Of a stretch of DNA of 20,765 nt, positions 8,267 through 15,342 are shown in pieces. Made by a program: the position numbers and the translations under genes. This DNA comes from an uncultured Allobaculum sp. (lineage in GTDB: Bacteria > Bacillota_I > Bacilli_A > Erysipelotrichales > Erysipelotrichaceae). The notes beneath the pieces are model-generated. The model had not been told where the DNA came from and ran no database searches. It saw only the letters and a list, made by a program, of their open reading frames with translations. Position 1 is the first letter of the stretch. Each line of letters begins with the position of its first letter. The stretch is from NCBI GenBank assembly GCA_910579655.1, contig CAJTVE010000055.1, forward strand, positions 1 through 20,765, written 5' to 3'.

Positions 8267-8779
8267 ATGGAAGATACTCGCAGTGAACTTCATCGTTTAT
8301 TAACCACAGAAAAACTCGAAGAGATCATTTCAATGACTGATCAGGTCATGGAAGCAAATTACAAAGCCATCAGTGAAAAAGCATCGGGTATGCCTGATGT
8401 TGAGACGTATCAAAGACTGCTCGACTACTGCTATCAGCAGGTAGGCCTGTATGTCGATAATCCTGACAATATGATGAAACTGCTCCAGCAGTCCACCAAT
8501 ATTCAGCCTGTCTACAATTCCATTGTCGAGACTGAAGAATTCAAGGAAATCTGCACCGAAGAATATAAAGGTTTCCCAAGAGTCATTGCCATGACCGTTC
8601 TGGCTGGCACAGAAGCAGCCGCGGCTCATGCCGCTTACCAGGTTTTGAAAGATGAATCTGAACCTGTTGCGGATTATCTGGATCACCTTGTCGATGTCTA
8701 TCAGGGCTATGTGCGCGATGCCATTTCCTACGGCAAAGGCGAAAACAAGAACGTTGTCATGACTGGCCATAAACAGTAA
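8267..8779 (+). CDS. Unrecognised helical cytoplasmic protein
   Basis: I do not recognise this 170-residue protein. It has no signal peptide, no membrane segment, only three cysteines and no obvious catalytic motif. The composition is acidic and strongly helical, with an N-terminal stretch (MEDTRSELHRLLTTEKLEEI) and a central segment (GFPRVIAMTVLAGTEAAAAH) rich in alanine that could be a buried helix. The gene is surely real: AAGGAGG is well placed before the ATG, there is no frame break, and a terminator follows at 8870. It is monocistronic. Its neighbours give no clue to function. Confidence 0.8.
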   Translation: MEDTRSELHRLLTTEKLEEIISMTDQVMEANYKAISEKASGMPDVETYQRLLDYCYQQVGLYVDNPDNMMKLLQQSTNIQPVYNSIVETEEFKEICTEEYKGFPRVIAMTVLAGTEAAAAHAAYQVLKDESEPVADYLDHLVDVYQGYVRDAISYGKGENKNVVMTGHKQ

Positions 8780-8869
8780 TTCTGTTTTTGATCCTCAAAA
8801 GCTGAATCCTGCCTGCGGTCTTGAGGCAGGTAAAATGTCTGTATTGAAAACAATTGATTGATATTCCTT

Positions 8870-8899
8870 ATGGTCTGTGAAAAAGCAGGCCATTTTTTC
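8870..8899 (+). terminator. Terminator after the 170-residue protein gene
   Basis: ATGGTCTG at 8870-8877 pairs with CAGGCCAT with one G-U wobble, followed by a run of six T. Another hairpin, CCTGCCT with AGGCAGG at 8808-8830, lies just before it without a T-run. Confidence 0.8.
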
Positions 8900-9598
8900 T
8901 TGTGTCAATCAAGCGATTTGTGATCTGAAGCAAATCCGAAAGGGAAGGAAGAAAACGTAAAAAGCGGGTTAAAGGAGAGGCGACTTTCTTTCAATTGTTT
9001 CATTTCACTTCTTTTATACTGTTTTTATTTATGAGAATAGAAAATTTATGTCAGGAAACAAAGACAGTATAAAGGGGGTCTTCTATCGGCATACTGTTTT
9101 GCATAAAGCACTATTCGAAAGAAAGTAAAAAATTATTGTTAGTGCGGTCTACGCAGACAAAGGAGAAAACGTTTAGAAAATAACTCTCAGTACAAAAAAA
9201 GTAATCAAAGATGACCGGCTGGACGGAACCGGAAGATGAGGATCAGCCTGGAAAAGAAGAACTTTGATTTTCAATGTAAAGAAGACTGGATTCATTTGTT
9301 TCGGCTGCTGTACGTCACACAGAGTCAGAAAGAAAGAAAATCGGGGACTATTCTTGTCGGTTTTGAATGTTTATATTCTATTTAAAACGCTGACTTATGT
9401 TCTTAAGGACTTAAAAATTGAAAATAAGATTCATATTTAATCATAATTGTTTGATAAAAGAGTGTCGGGCGGCTTAGCTCTCAGATTTGTCAAAAAAATC
9501 AAGTAGCAACTTTGACTGGGAAAGATTATCATGGAGTTAAAGAACGAATAAAAGAAAAAAGGCAGTCCGCTTCTGGACTGGGTTAAGGAAGAATAAGT
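8900..9598. other. Long AT-rich spacer before the sensor kinase
   Basis: About 700 bases without a convincing gene. It holds three copies of ATACTGT: plus at 9016-9022, minus at 9064-9070, plus at 9091-9097. The first two are parts of a 10-bp inverted repeat. A 48-codon frame starting near 9236 (MRISLEKKNFDFQCKEDW) has no ribosome binding site. A small hairpin, CAGTCC/GGACTG at 9563-9580, sits right before the ribosome binding site of the kinase gene. Confidence 0.45.
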
Positions 9599-11131
9599 AT
9601 GTTTAATGGTGAAAAATACCAACAACTGAAGGATTGGGCATTAACGTTCTCTGTCTGTATCCTTTGCGTTGTGATTACCGAAGCTTTAAGGATGTTTCAT
9701 GCCCCGGACGAGCTGTTGTGCTGTCTGTATATTTTAGGTGTTGTTCTGATTTCTTATTGGGTGCAGGGCTATATTTATGGCGCGGCCGCCTCTCTTTTAC
9801 TGGCGATTTCTTATTTCTATTTTATTTCTGCTCCTGCCATGTCTCTTGCCAAGCTCAATCCTTACCATCTGCTCACAACCGCTGTGATGCTGGTCATTTC
9901 GCTTCTGATCTCTTCAGTGACAAGCAGGCTCAAAACAGCAGAAATGCAGGCACGGCGGCGTGAAGAAAAAAGCCAGGTTCTCTATCATCTGACGAAAGAT
10001 CTGGCTGGTGTTTCCTCTTTAGATGAAGTTGTTAACCTTACACTGGTCAATATCAGCAAGACCTTTCGCACAGACTGCCGGCTGCTTTTCTTTGATGAAG
10101 AAGGAATCCCTGAAAAACAGTTTGTACTTTATGAAAAAGGCGTTTTCAACCGGGGCGTCCCAACGGACATGAATCGTACATTTGAAGAATACCAAGGGCA
10201 AAAACCTGAAGCGGGTTATTTTATTACACCGACTCAATATGAATGGCCATTCTATACTCCGCAGGGAAGAGTCTTTGGGGCAATTGCCATCCCGGCAACC
10301 AATGCCCAGAACTTTTTAAGTCAGGATTTTCGAACCATCAATACAATGATCGAAACAGCCGCAATTGTTATCGATAAAATTATCCTGGAAAACAGACAGG
10401 AAGAAAGCCGGATCGTTCTTTCTCAGGAACGCTACAAGACCAATCTGCTGCGTTCGATTTCTCATGATCTGCGTACACCTTTAGCCGGCATTACCGGTAC
10501 TTGTGAAATCCTGATGGAGATGCTTCCTGACAATTCGAAAGAACATGAGCTGGCTTCAAGCATTGCAAAAGAAACCAACTGGCTGTTTACCATGGTTCAA
10601 AACGTCCTGTCCCTGACCCGCCTGCAAAATGGTCAGGTTGATATGAAAAAAGAAGTCATGGTTGTCGAAGATGTCGTCAATTCGGCCGTAGAGACAATGC
10701 AGCTGCGGCTTCCGGATCGGCCATTGGAAGTTATTGTTCCAGATGACGTTCTGGCAGCCCAGATGGATTCGGCTTTGATTAAGCAGGTGCTGATCAATCT
10801 GATTGATAATGCCAATAAGTATTCCAAAGGGCACACGCCAATCGAACTGAAAGTCAAAGAAGCTGAAGATGGCCAGTTTGTTGAAATCAGTGTCGCTGAC
10901 CATGGTATTGGTCTGAGTGATGCCGCCATTGAAAAAGTCTTCAACATGTTCTATACGACCAAATCCAATGCACCGGGTGCTCTTCGGGGCTTTGGACTTG
11001 GACTGCCAATCTGCCAGTCCATCATGAAAGCCCATGGCGGCTCGATTCATGCTGCCAATCGCAGTGATGGAACAAACGGAGCCGTCTTTACGATCAGCCT
11101 TCCAAAGTACAAATTACCTGCTGCACTTTAA
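9599..11131 (+). CDS. KdpD-like sensor histidine kinase lacking the N-terminal half
   Basis: A 510-residue membrane sensor kinase equivalent to the C-terminal half of KdpD. Four membrane segments (about residues 13-30, 39-55, 59-78 and 88-108) form the KdpD-type DUF4118 region. A GAF-like domain follows at about 130-270. The dimerisation/phosphoacceptor domain contains SISHDLRTPLAG with His289. The ATPase domain has LIDNANKYSKG (N box), DHGIGLSDA (G1) and GFGLGLPICQSIMKAHGG (G2). Typical KdpD has about 890 residues. The missing part is the N-terminal KdpD nucleotide-binding and universal-stress-like domains. Start ATG 9599 has AAGGAAGA upstream, and no earlier in-frame start is seen, so this is not a recent truncation. 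No response regulator and no kdpFABC genes lie nearby. It is therefore an orphan kinase whose signal may or may not be potassium. Confidence 0.93.
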   Translation: MFNGEKYQQLKDWALTFSVCILCVVITEALRMFHAPDELLCCLYILGVVLISYWVQGYIYGAAASLLLAISYFYFISAPAMSLAKLNPYHLLTTAVMLVISLLISSVTSRLKTAEMQARRREEKSQVLYHLTKDLAGVSSLDEVVNLTLVNISKTFRTDCRLLFFDEEGIPEKQFVLYEKGVFNRGVPTDMNRTFEEYQGQKPEAGYFITPTQYEWPFYTPQGRVFGAIAIPATNAQNFLSQDFRTINTMIETAAIVIDKIILENRQEESRIVLSQERYKTNLLRSISHDLRTPLAGITGTCEILMEMLPDNSKEHELASSIAKETNWLFTMVQNVLSLTRLQNGQVDMKKEVMVVEDVVNSAVETMQLRLPDRPLEVIVPDDVLAAQMDSALIKQVLINLIDNANKYSKGHTPIELKVKEAEDGQFVEISVADHGIGLSDAAIEKVFNMFYTTKSNAPGALRGFGLGLPICQSIMKAHGGSIHAANRSDGTNGAVFTISLPKYKLPAAL

Positions 11132-11187
11132 AGATAGAGAAATCATTTAACTGTCCATTGGACTGCGAATACTGGACACCAAGCCTG

Positions 11188-11252
11188 AAAAACCATCTGC
11201 TTCGTATCGGGGATGTTTTCTGAATCCCAGATGGATGTGCAGATGGTTTTTT
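11188..11252 (+). terminator. Terminator of the sensor kinase gene
   Basis: AAAAACCATCTGC at 11188-11200 pairs perfectly with GCAGATGGTTTTT, ending in six T. The 38-base loop can fold further. Confidence 0.85.
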
Positions 11253-11310
11253 GTTGGATGAGAAGACTGTCAAAATAGATGAAGAAAACATACAGAGGTG
11301 AGGTTGAAGT

Positions 11311-11547
11311 ATGGATAAAACATTAGAAGCCAAATTGGCCGAAATCAAAGATCAGGCTGAAAAGATCAACGCCTACAATGAAAGCATTGCAGACAAAGAA
11401 CAGATGCTCAATGCTCTCAAAACTGTTTCTGGTAAACTGAATGGTCTGCCAACCGCTGCTGAATATACAACACAGGCCATTGCACTTCTTGAAGAAGAAA
11501 TCAAAATCGAAAAGTTAGAACTCAAAGCTCTGAAAGAATCTGGATAG
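11311..11547 (+). CDS. Small coiled-coil protein
   Basis: A 78-residue, almost entirely helical protein of unknown function. Residues 1-45 (LEAKLAEIKDQAEKINAYN, then SIADKEQMLNALKTVSGKL) and 50-78 (AIALLEEEIKIEKLELKAL) have heptad-like spacing of leucine and isoleucine, so it may form a coiled-coil hairpin. There is no membrane segment or cysteine. GAGGTGAGG sits before the ATG and a strong terminator follows at 11618, supporting a real gene. Confidence 0.78.
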   Translation: MDKTLEAKLAEIKDQAEKINAYNESIADKEQMLNALKTVSGKLNGLPTAAEYTTQAIALLEEEIKIEKLELKALKESG

Positions 11548-11617
11548 TCGCTGCTTTCACTTACCATCATATTCGTGCATATTCTTGAAAAATGAGCTTG
11601 ATTCATTCATTAGGACC

Positions 11618-11651
11618 AAAAACGTCTCTGCATCCCGCAAAGACGTTTTTT
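11618..11651 (+). terminator. Terminator of the small coiled-coil gene
   Basis: AAAAACGTCT at 11618-11627 pairs with AGACGTTTTT at 11641-11650 over a 13-base loop, with a further T. Confidence 0.88.
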
Positions 11652-11703
11652 GATCTCCGCATTTTGATCTCTGCATTTTGATCTCCGCATTTTGGTCTTC
11701 CAT
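11648..11703. repeat. 14-bp tandem repeat, three full copies and one diverged
   Basis: The unit TTTTGATCTCCGCA occurs at 11648-11661, with one change (CTCTGCA) at 11662-11675, and unchanged at 11676-11689. A diverged fourth copy (TTTTGGTCTTCCAT) is at 11690-11703. The first copy begins inside the T-run of the preceding terminator. Confidence 0.9.
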
Positions 11704-11839
11704 ATTTGCTGGTTCTTGAATGGGAATCATTTTTGGTTCATTAACAGGAGGAATGGCCATGAAAAGAAGCCTTTTCCTTTTTCTCGACTGACTGCACATT
11801 CCTCAAACTGAGTTTGAATAGGATTCAAGTCAGGGCATG

Positions 11840-11868
11840 AAAAAAGCAGGGAACAATGCCCTGCTTTC
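11840..11868 (-). terminator. Terminator of the minus-strand small gene
   Basis: On the minus strand AAAGCAGGG pairs with CCCTGCTTT over a 7-base loop, followed by a T-run. It lies 18 bases after the stop of the gene ending at 11886. Confidence 0.88.
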
Positions 11869-11885
11869 AGTCAAAGGGGAAGGAA

Positions 11886-12167
11886 TTAGTCGTCCTTTTC
11901 GTCGACTTTCTTGTCTTCTTTTAATGCATCCAGTACCGATTCTGCATCTTCAATTGCATGATCGAGTTCATCATAGACGCTGACCATGGAGTTCAGTTCA
12001 GATGCAAGATCAAGAGTGTTGTCTTTGTTTTTGCCTTCGATGGAGTTTGCGATAACATCGACCAGAGACTGTGCTTTGATCAGGTGTTCTTTAATTTCTT
12101 CTACTGTGCTGATCTGATCTGTTGTCAGTTCAGATTGTGCTTCTAAAACGATACCTTTTTTAGCCAT
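11886..12167 (-). CDS. Small acidic helical protein
   Basis: A 93-residue protein of unknown function, predicted to be nearly all helix and strongly acidic, with a charged tail (ALKEDKKVDEKDD). Hydrophobic positions recur every three to four residues (STVEEIKEHLIKAQSLVDVI; ELDHAIEDAESVLDAL), suggesting a helical bundle. There is no signal or membrane segment. The start is ATG 12167, with GAGG about eleven bases upstream, which is a rather distant site. The good terminator at 11840 supports expression. It converges on the other small helical protein gene, but the two sequences are not clearly related. Confidence 0.72.
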   Translation of the reverse strand: MAKKGIVLEAQSELTTDQISTVEEIKEHLIKAQSLVDVIANSIEGKNKDNTLDLASELNSMVSVYDELDHAIEDAESVLDALKEDKKVDEKDD

Positions 12168-12726
12168 AATAAATAAAGCCTCGCTTTCTTACTTCAAGAC
12201 TATTTTAAACGTCCTTGGAAAGAGTACGGATTCATTTGACTGACCATTCCGTTTTTGTCAGCCAATGCTTTCTGGATCCTGGAGAGTAACATGGAAACAA
12301 ATCAACCAGGTACGGGTGAAAAACCAGCTTTTTGTTAAAATTCGACTTGTTAGTGATGATAAGACATGTCATCAAGGATGATTCTATCTGACTTGAATTT
12401 GGAAAGATCCGGCAGATTCTGTGCTCCAGGAAAGACGATTTTATGCTTTTAAAGCAGAACCTGACAGGCTGTCTTAGAAAAAGTTCAGCATTTGCTAGAA
12501 TATGGATTACAGTCTGTTCTGATTGAAAGGACAACCAAAATCAGAAATCATCGATTGCTTTGAACAGAGTCAATGACCCCACCCAAACTGCATAGCAATT
12601 TGGATGGGGTATCCTTGCCTATCATATGAAAATAGTGACTTAAAAATCCATGTCGAAATTTTTATAGAGATTCGATCGGTCCAATAGGACCTTTGCGAAG
12701 ACTTAAACATGAAAGGAAGTAATTCT
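12168..12726. other. Spacer with copy A of the 63-bp repeat
   Basis: No gene is seen on either strand. The main feature is the repeat copy at 12568-12630. TGATGA and TCATCA near 12353-12373 form a small hairpin around the palindrome GACATGTC. Confidence 0.5.
12568..12630 (+). repeat. 63-bp dispersed hairpin repeat, copy A
   Basis: Aligns without gaps to 16598-16660, with about 52 of 63 positions the same. The conserved core starts AGTCAATGACC and continues CACCCAAACTGCATAGC, then ATTTGGATG. CCCCA and CCAAA at 12577-12587 pair with TTTGG and TGGGG to form an 11-position stem with one mismatch. It lies about 100 bases upstream of the zinc-ribbon protein gene, with no T-run after it. Confidence 0.85.
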
Positions 12727-13779
12727 ATGCATTGTGAACAGTGTAAGACTCGGATTGCGGGCGGTATGTCCTTAACGTGCTGTCCAGTCTGCGGGTCTTT
12801 GATCAACGAAAAAACAAGAAAGCCTTCATTCGAACGGACATGGGCGATGATGTCAGAGGATTCGCTCAAACGTAAAGTTGATCCAAAAATACTCAATGAA
12901 GCCTGGAACTGGTACGAAAAAGCCATCCTCAACGATCCTTCGGAAACAGGATTTGTGGTCCGCTTTCTGCAGGCTTATCCTTCGTTCCAGCCAGACATGA
13001 ATGCTTTGAAAAGCAAAGTTCAGGGAAAAGTTTCACCCGAAGAATTTGATTGTCTCTGGCAGGCTGGTCAGCCTATCTGGAAGCAGGTGCTCGTTTATGG
13101 TCTGCTGCTGGAAGATCCAGCCAGCACCATTCAGCTGATCAATGCCAGACCTGAACTAGAAGCAGAGATTCTCGCTTTACTTGAAACGCAGAATCACAAG
13201 GGGCATGAACTCTTGCCAGAACTTCCTGAAGAAGCCGCTCTGCAAAGCCGCCTGGCACAGGTTCATCTGCCTGTGGAAGTGCAGCCCGTCTATTTCTGGC
13301 TTAAAGGGGAGTATTCACTGGCGCTGGCGGCCTTTAAGACAGCCACGCATGTCGATTTAAAAGATGCGGTGCTGCTCGAAAGTCCAACGGCTTTCGAAAG
13401 GTTGTTGAACCTGGCCAATGACTCTGCAAAGCGCGTTGAGCAGATGGAAAAAGCCATGACAGACAATCAGATGGATCATCTGCTGGATCTGCTTTACAGG
13501 CCGCTGCTGGACAATGAAAATGCGTTTGCCCATCTTTACCAGCTTCCAGCCTCGCTGCCTGGATATCTGATGGAACACAAACAAGAATGGCAGGATCTGA
13601 CACTTGACACAATCGAGAAGGATCAGGCACTGCGGGGCATTCATCTGGCTTTGCAGACGCTTCGCAATCAGAACCCGGATCTGGCTTCTGAATGTGATCA
13701 GCTGCTTGAAAAGCAATACGAAAAAGCCTACCTGCGTCCATTCAAGGAGATTGAAAAAACAGATTTCCGGTTTGTCTGA
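12727..13779 (+). CDS. Zinc-ribbon protein of unknown function
   Basis: A 350-residue protein I do not recognise. The N-terminus is a compact zinc ribbon: CEQC (Cys3, Cys6), then CCPVCGS (Cys18, Cys19, Cys22). The rest, from about residue 35, is helical and rich in leucine, glutamate and alanine, with repeated aromatic-leucine pairs (FLQAYPSFQPDM, YFWLKGEYSLALAAFKTA) reminiscent of helical-repeat (TPR-like) folds, though no clean repeat is proven. There is no membrane segment or catalytic motif. The frame opens at ATG 12709, but ATG 12727 is preferred because AAGGAAG (12713-12719) lies seven bases upstream and the zinc ribbon begins at once. It is monocistronic with its own terminator. It may be a scaffold or adaptor, but that is speculative. 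Confidence 0.82.
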   Translation: MHCEQCKTRIAGGMSLTCCPVCGSLINEKTRKPSFERTWAMMSEDSLKRKVDPKILNEAWNWYEKAILNDPSETGFVVRFLQAYPSFQPDMNALKSKVQGKVSPEEFDCLWQAGQPIWKQVLVYGLLLEDPASTIQLINARPELEAEILALLETQNHKGHELLPELPEEAALQSRLAQVHLPVEVQPVYFWLKGEYSLALAAFKTATHVDLKDAVLLESPTAFERLLNLANDSAKRVEQMEKAMTDNQMDHLLDLLYRPLLDNENAFAHLYQLPASLPGYLMEHKQEWQDLTLDTIEKDQALRGIHLALQTLRNQNPDLASECDQLLEKQYEKAYLRPFKEIEKTDFRFV

Positions 13780-13846
13780 TCACTTTGATCGAGATCGTGA
13801 CATTTTGTTTACTGCTATTTTGTCTGCTTTTTGTTTGAGCGGACTC

Positions 13847-13884
13847 AAGGCAGTCTTCATGCAAATGGGGACTGTCTTTTTTTT
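13847..13884 (+). terminator. Terminator of the zinc-ribbon protein gene
   Basis: AAGGCAGTC at 13847-13855 pairs with GACTGTCTT with one G-U wobble, followed by a long T-run. Confidence 0.88.
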
Positions 13885-14151
13885 GAGGTCGTTTTCCATC
13901 AGGGATCAATTGGTCCAAAGCAGAGAACCGTTTTATTTAAGGTAAAAATGCATCTGGAAATATTTCTTTCATTTCGTGAAAGCCATTGCATAAAAGGGAA
14001 CGGCTATAAGATTTTGAATGTTTTTTTTGAAGCCGCTTTGCTTTCCTTTCGACCAGATTTTCTGACTGATATCATGAACAATGGATAAGCAAAAAACTTG
14101 CACGAAGTGATGAAGAAAAGATGAGAATGGATAAAGAATGGAGGATTACTC
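13885..14151. other. Spacer before the Cof-type phosphatase gene
   Basis: No gene or clear promoter is seen. A run of eight T occurs near 14020 without a stem. The GGAGG of the next gene lies eight bases before its ATG. Confidence 0.4.
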
Positions 14152-14994
14152 ATGAAATCAATCGTATTTCTGGATCTGGATGGAACGTTCTGGGATAAGG
14201 AACAAGTGCCTGAATCGGCATTAAAAGCGGTTCGCAAAGCGGAAGAAAACGGTCATCTGGTTTTGTCGAATACTGGACGCAGCCGCAGCAGTGCGGAAAG
14301 TGTTCTTGAAGGACTGCCCTTGTCAGGACAGGTTTATTCCTCGGGATCGGAAATCTGGCTTGATGGCAAACCGACTTTCTGCAGACCCTTGGGGGCAGAC
14401 AGAACACATCGCCTGCTGGATGAGATCAGCAAATGGGATGTAGCCATTACCCTGGAAGGTTCGAATACCCTTTTTCACAACCAGAAAGCCCGTGATCATA
14501 TGTATGAAAAGATGAAAGACGACATGGTCGTCTCGGCTTTCATGGATGCCAAAGATATTTCGGAAATTCAAGAAGAAGAGTATGCCGATATCATGAAGAT
14601 CTCGCTTCATGGTCTCAAACCAGGGCAGATTGACGATCTGCTTGCCCGTGAGAATATGGTGATTACGGAATTTAGCATTGTCAAAGAGGAAAGTGGCGTG
14701 AATGGTGAAATCACCGACCGCAATCTGACCAAAGGAACAGCTTTCCAGCCAATCCTGGAAAGTCTTGGCGTGGATGCCAAAAACTATCAGACCATCGCGC
14801 TGGGCGATTCTGAAAACGACCTGCCGATGTTTGAGACCGCCCAAATTGCGGTGGCCATGGGCAATGCCGATCCGGCCATTCAGGCCAGAGCGGATTATGT
14901 AACCGAACCTATTCATGAAGATGGTCTGTATCATGCGTTCGAAAGATTAGGCCTGCTCGATAACGATGCTGTGCCCGAATGGACAAAGAAATAG
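14152..14994 (+). CDS. Cof-type HAD-IIB phosphatase
   Basis: A 280-residue cytoplasmic phosphatase of the Cof/YidA class, whose members hydrolyse sugar phosphates, flavin or pyridoxal phosphates. Visible motifs are FLDLDGTFWD (nucleophile Asp8, Asp10), SNTGRSRSS as motif II, the conserved lysine in LTKGTAFQPIL, and GDSENDLPMFETA as motif IV followed by AVAMGNADPAIQARADYVT. The region between motif II and the lysine (about residues 80-190) is the C2-type cap that sets substrate choice. The ATG follows GGAGG at good distance. The length is normal for the family. The substrate cannot be told, because no pathway genes adjoin. Confidence 0.92.
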   Translation: MKSIVFLDLDGTFWDKEQVPESALKAVRKAEENGHLVLSNTGRSRSSAESVLEGLPLSGQVYSSGSEIWLDGKPTFCRPLGADRTHRLLDEISKWDVAITLEGSNTLFHNQKARDHMYEKMKDDMVVSAFMDAKDISEIQEEEYADIMKISLHGLKPGQIDDLLARENMVITEFSIVKEESGVNGEITDRNLTKGTAFQPILESLGVDAKNYQTIALGDSENDLPMFETAQIAVAMGNADPAIQARADYVTEPIHEDGLYHAFERLGLLDNDAVPEWTKK

Positions 14995-15215
14995 TCGCCG
15001 TAAAGAGATCGCAAAGAGATATGGAATCGTTAAAAGGAGACCGATAATTGCTGAATCGTTAGAGCAAGATTGCATACGAGATTATAAATCAGTCATAAAT
15101 AGCTGATTTCTAACGATTGTACTGAGCTTGGACTGCTTTTCTTTTCCAATAGATTCAGGATTTTGCCAGTCCGGGCAGCGGATTTTAAAGAATTAGAAAG
15201 ACCTTTCAGAAAGGA
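14995..15215. other. Spacer with inverted repeats between the phosphatase and C-S lyase genes
   Basis: AATCGTTAGA at 15054-15063 is an exact inverted repeat of 15109-15118. Inside, AAATCAG (15086-15092) pairs with CTGATTT (15103-15109). A third AATCGTTA lies at 15024-15031. GGACTG (15130) and CAGTCC (15167) form another loose pair. There is no T-run, so a simple terminator is unlikely. It may be a protein-binding region or RNA structure. Confidence 0.5.
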
Positions 15216-15244
15216 TTGACGATCTGCCTGTAAGCAGATATAAA
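15216..15244 (+). promoter_or_regulatory. Promoter of the C-S lyase gene with a dyad in its spacer
   Basis: TTGACG (15216-15221) and TATAAA (15239-15244) are separated by exactly 17 bases. The spacer contains ATCTGC and GCAGAT (15222-15239), a 6-bp dyad around a 6-base centre, placed where a repressor would block RNA polymerase. Transcription should start near 15251. Confidence 0.75.
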
Positions 15245-15260
15245 CAGAAGTAGACAGAAA

Positions 15261-15313
15261 AACAGGATCCAGCTGGACGCACTATCTTTCAGTGTTCTGG
15301 CAGGATCCTTTTG
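15261..15313 (+). promoter_or_regulatory. Attenuator-like hairpin in the C-S lyase leader
   Basis: AGGATCC at 15264-15270 pairs with GGATCCT at 15303-15309. Inner pairs are CCAG with CTGG and CACT with AGTG. CCTTTTG follows. It lies between the promoter and the start at 15343, so it could end transcription early or shape the leader. The T-run is short, so terminator strength is uncertain. No T-box or SAM riboswitch motif is visible. Confidence 0.5.
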
Positions 15314-15342
15314 TATGTCTCCAAGAAGAAAAGAGGATTCCA

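Larger units (their letters stand above)
11548..11885. other. Spacer between two convergent small genes
   Basis: Contains two terminators (11618 plus, 11840 minus), a 14-bp tandem repeat (11648-11703) and a tiny open frame at 11759-11791 (MKRSLFLFLD) that has a perfect AGGAGG seven bases upstream. The frame has only ten codons before TGA, so it is either a stub of a lost secreted protein or a chance ribosome binding site. Confidence 0.5.

Noticed and set aside
8330..8770. 146-codon open frame antisense to the 170-residue protein gene
   Set aside because: The plus-strand gene has an ideal ribosome binding site and a terminator. The antisense frame has neither.
10556..11050. 164-codon open frame antisense to the sensor kinase
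   Set aside because: It lies wholly inside the kinase gene, has no ribosome binding site and its translation has no family-like pattern. It is a shadow of the coding strand.
11648..11703. CRISPR array
   Set aside because: The 14-bp units are directly adjacent with no spacers, and there are no cas genes.
11759..11791. Ten-codon frame with perfect AGGAGG
   Set aside because: Too short to call a gene. It does not precede a larger gene on the same strand, so a leader-peptide role is not supported.
458..12523. Shared 13-mer CAGTCTGTTCTGA near 459 and near 12510
   Set aside because: A single 13-base match between two places in 20 kb is expected by chance, and the flanks do not match.
14995..15342. 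T-box or SAM riboswitch before the C-S lyase gene
   Set aside because: No T-box AGGGTGG-type motif and no SAM-core pattern is visible. The promoter at 15216 also leaves only about 90 bases of leader.
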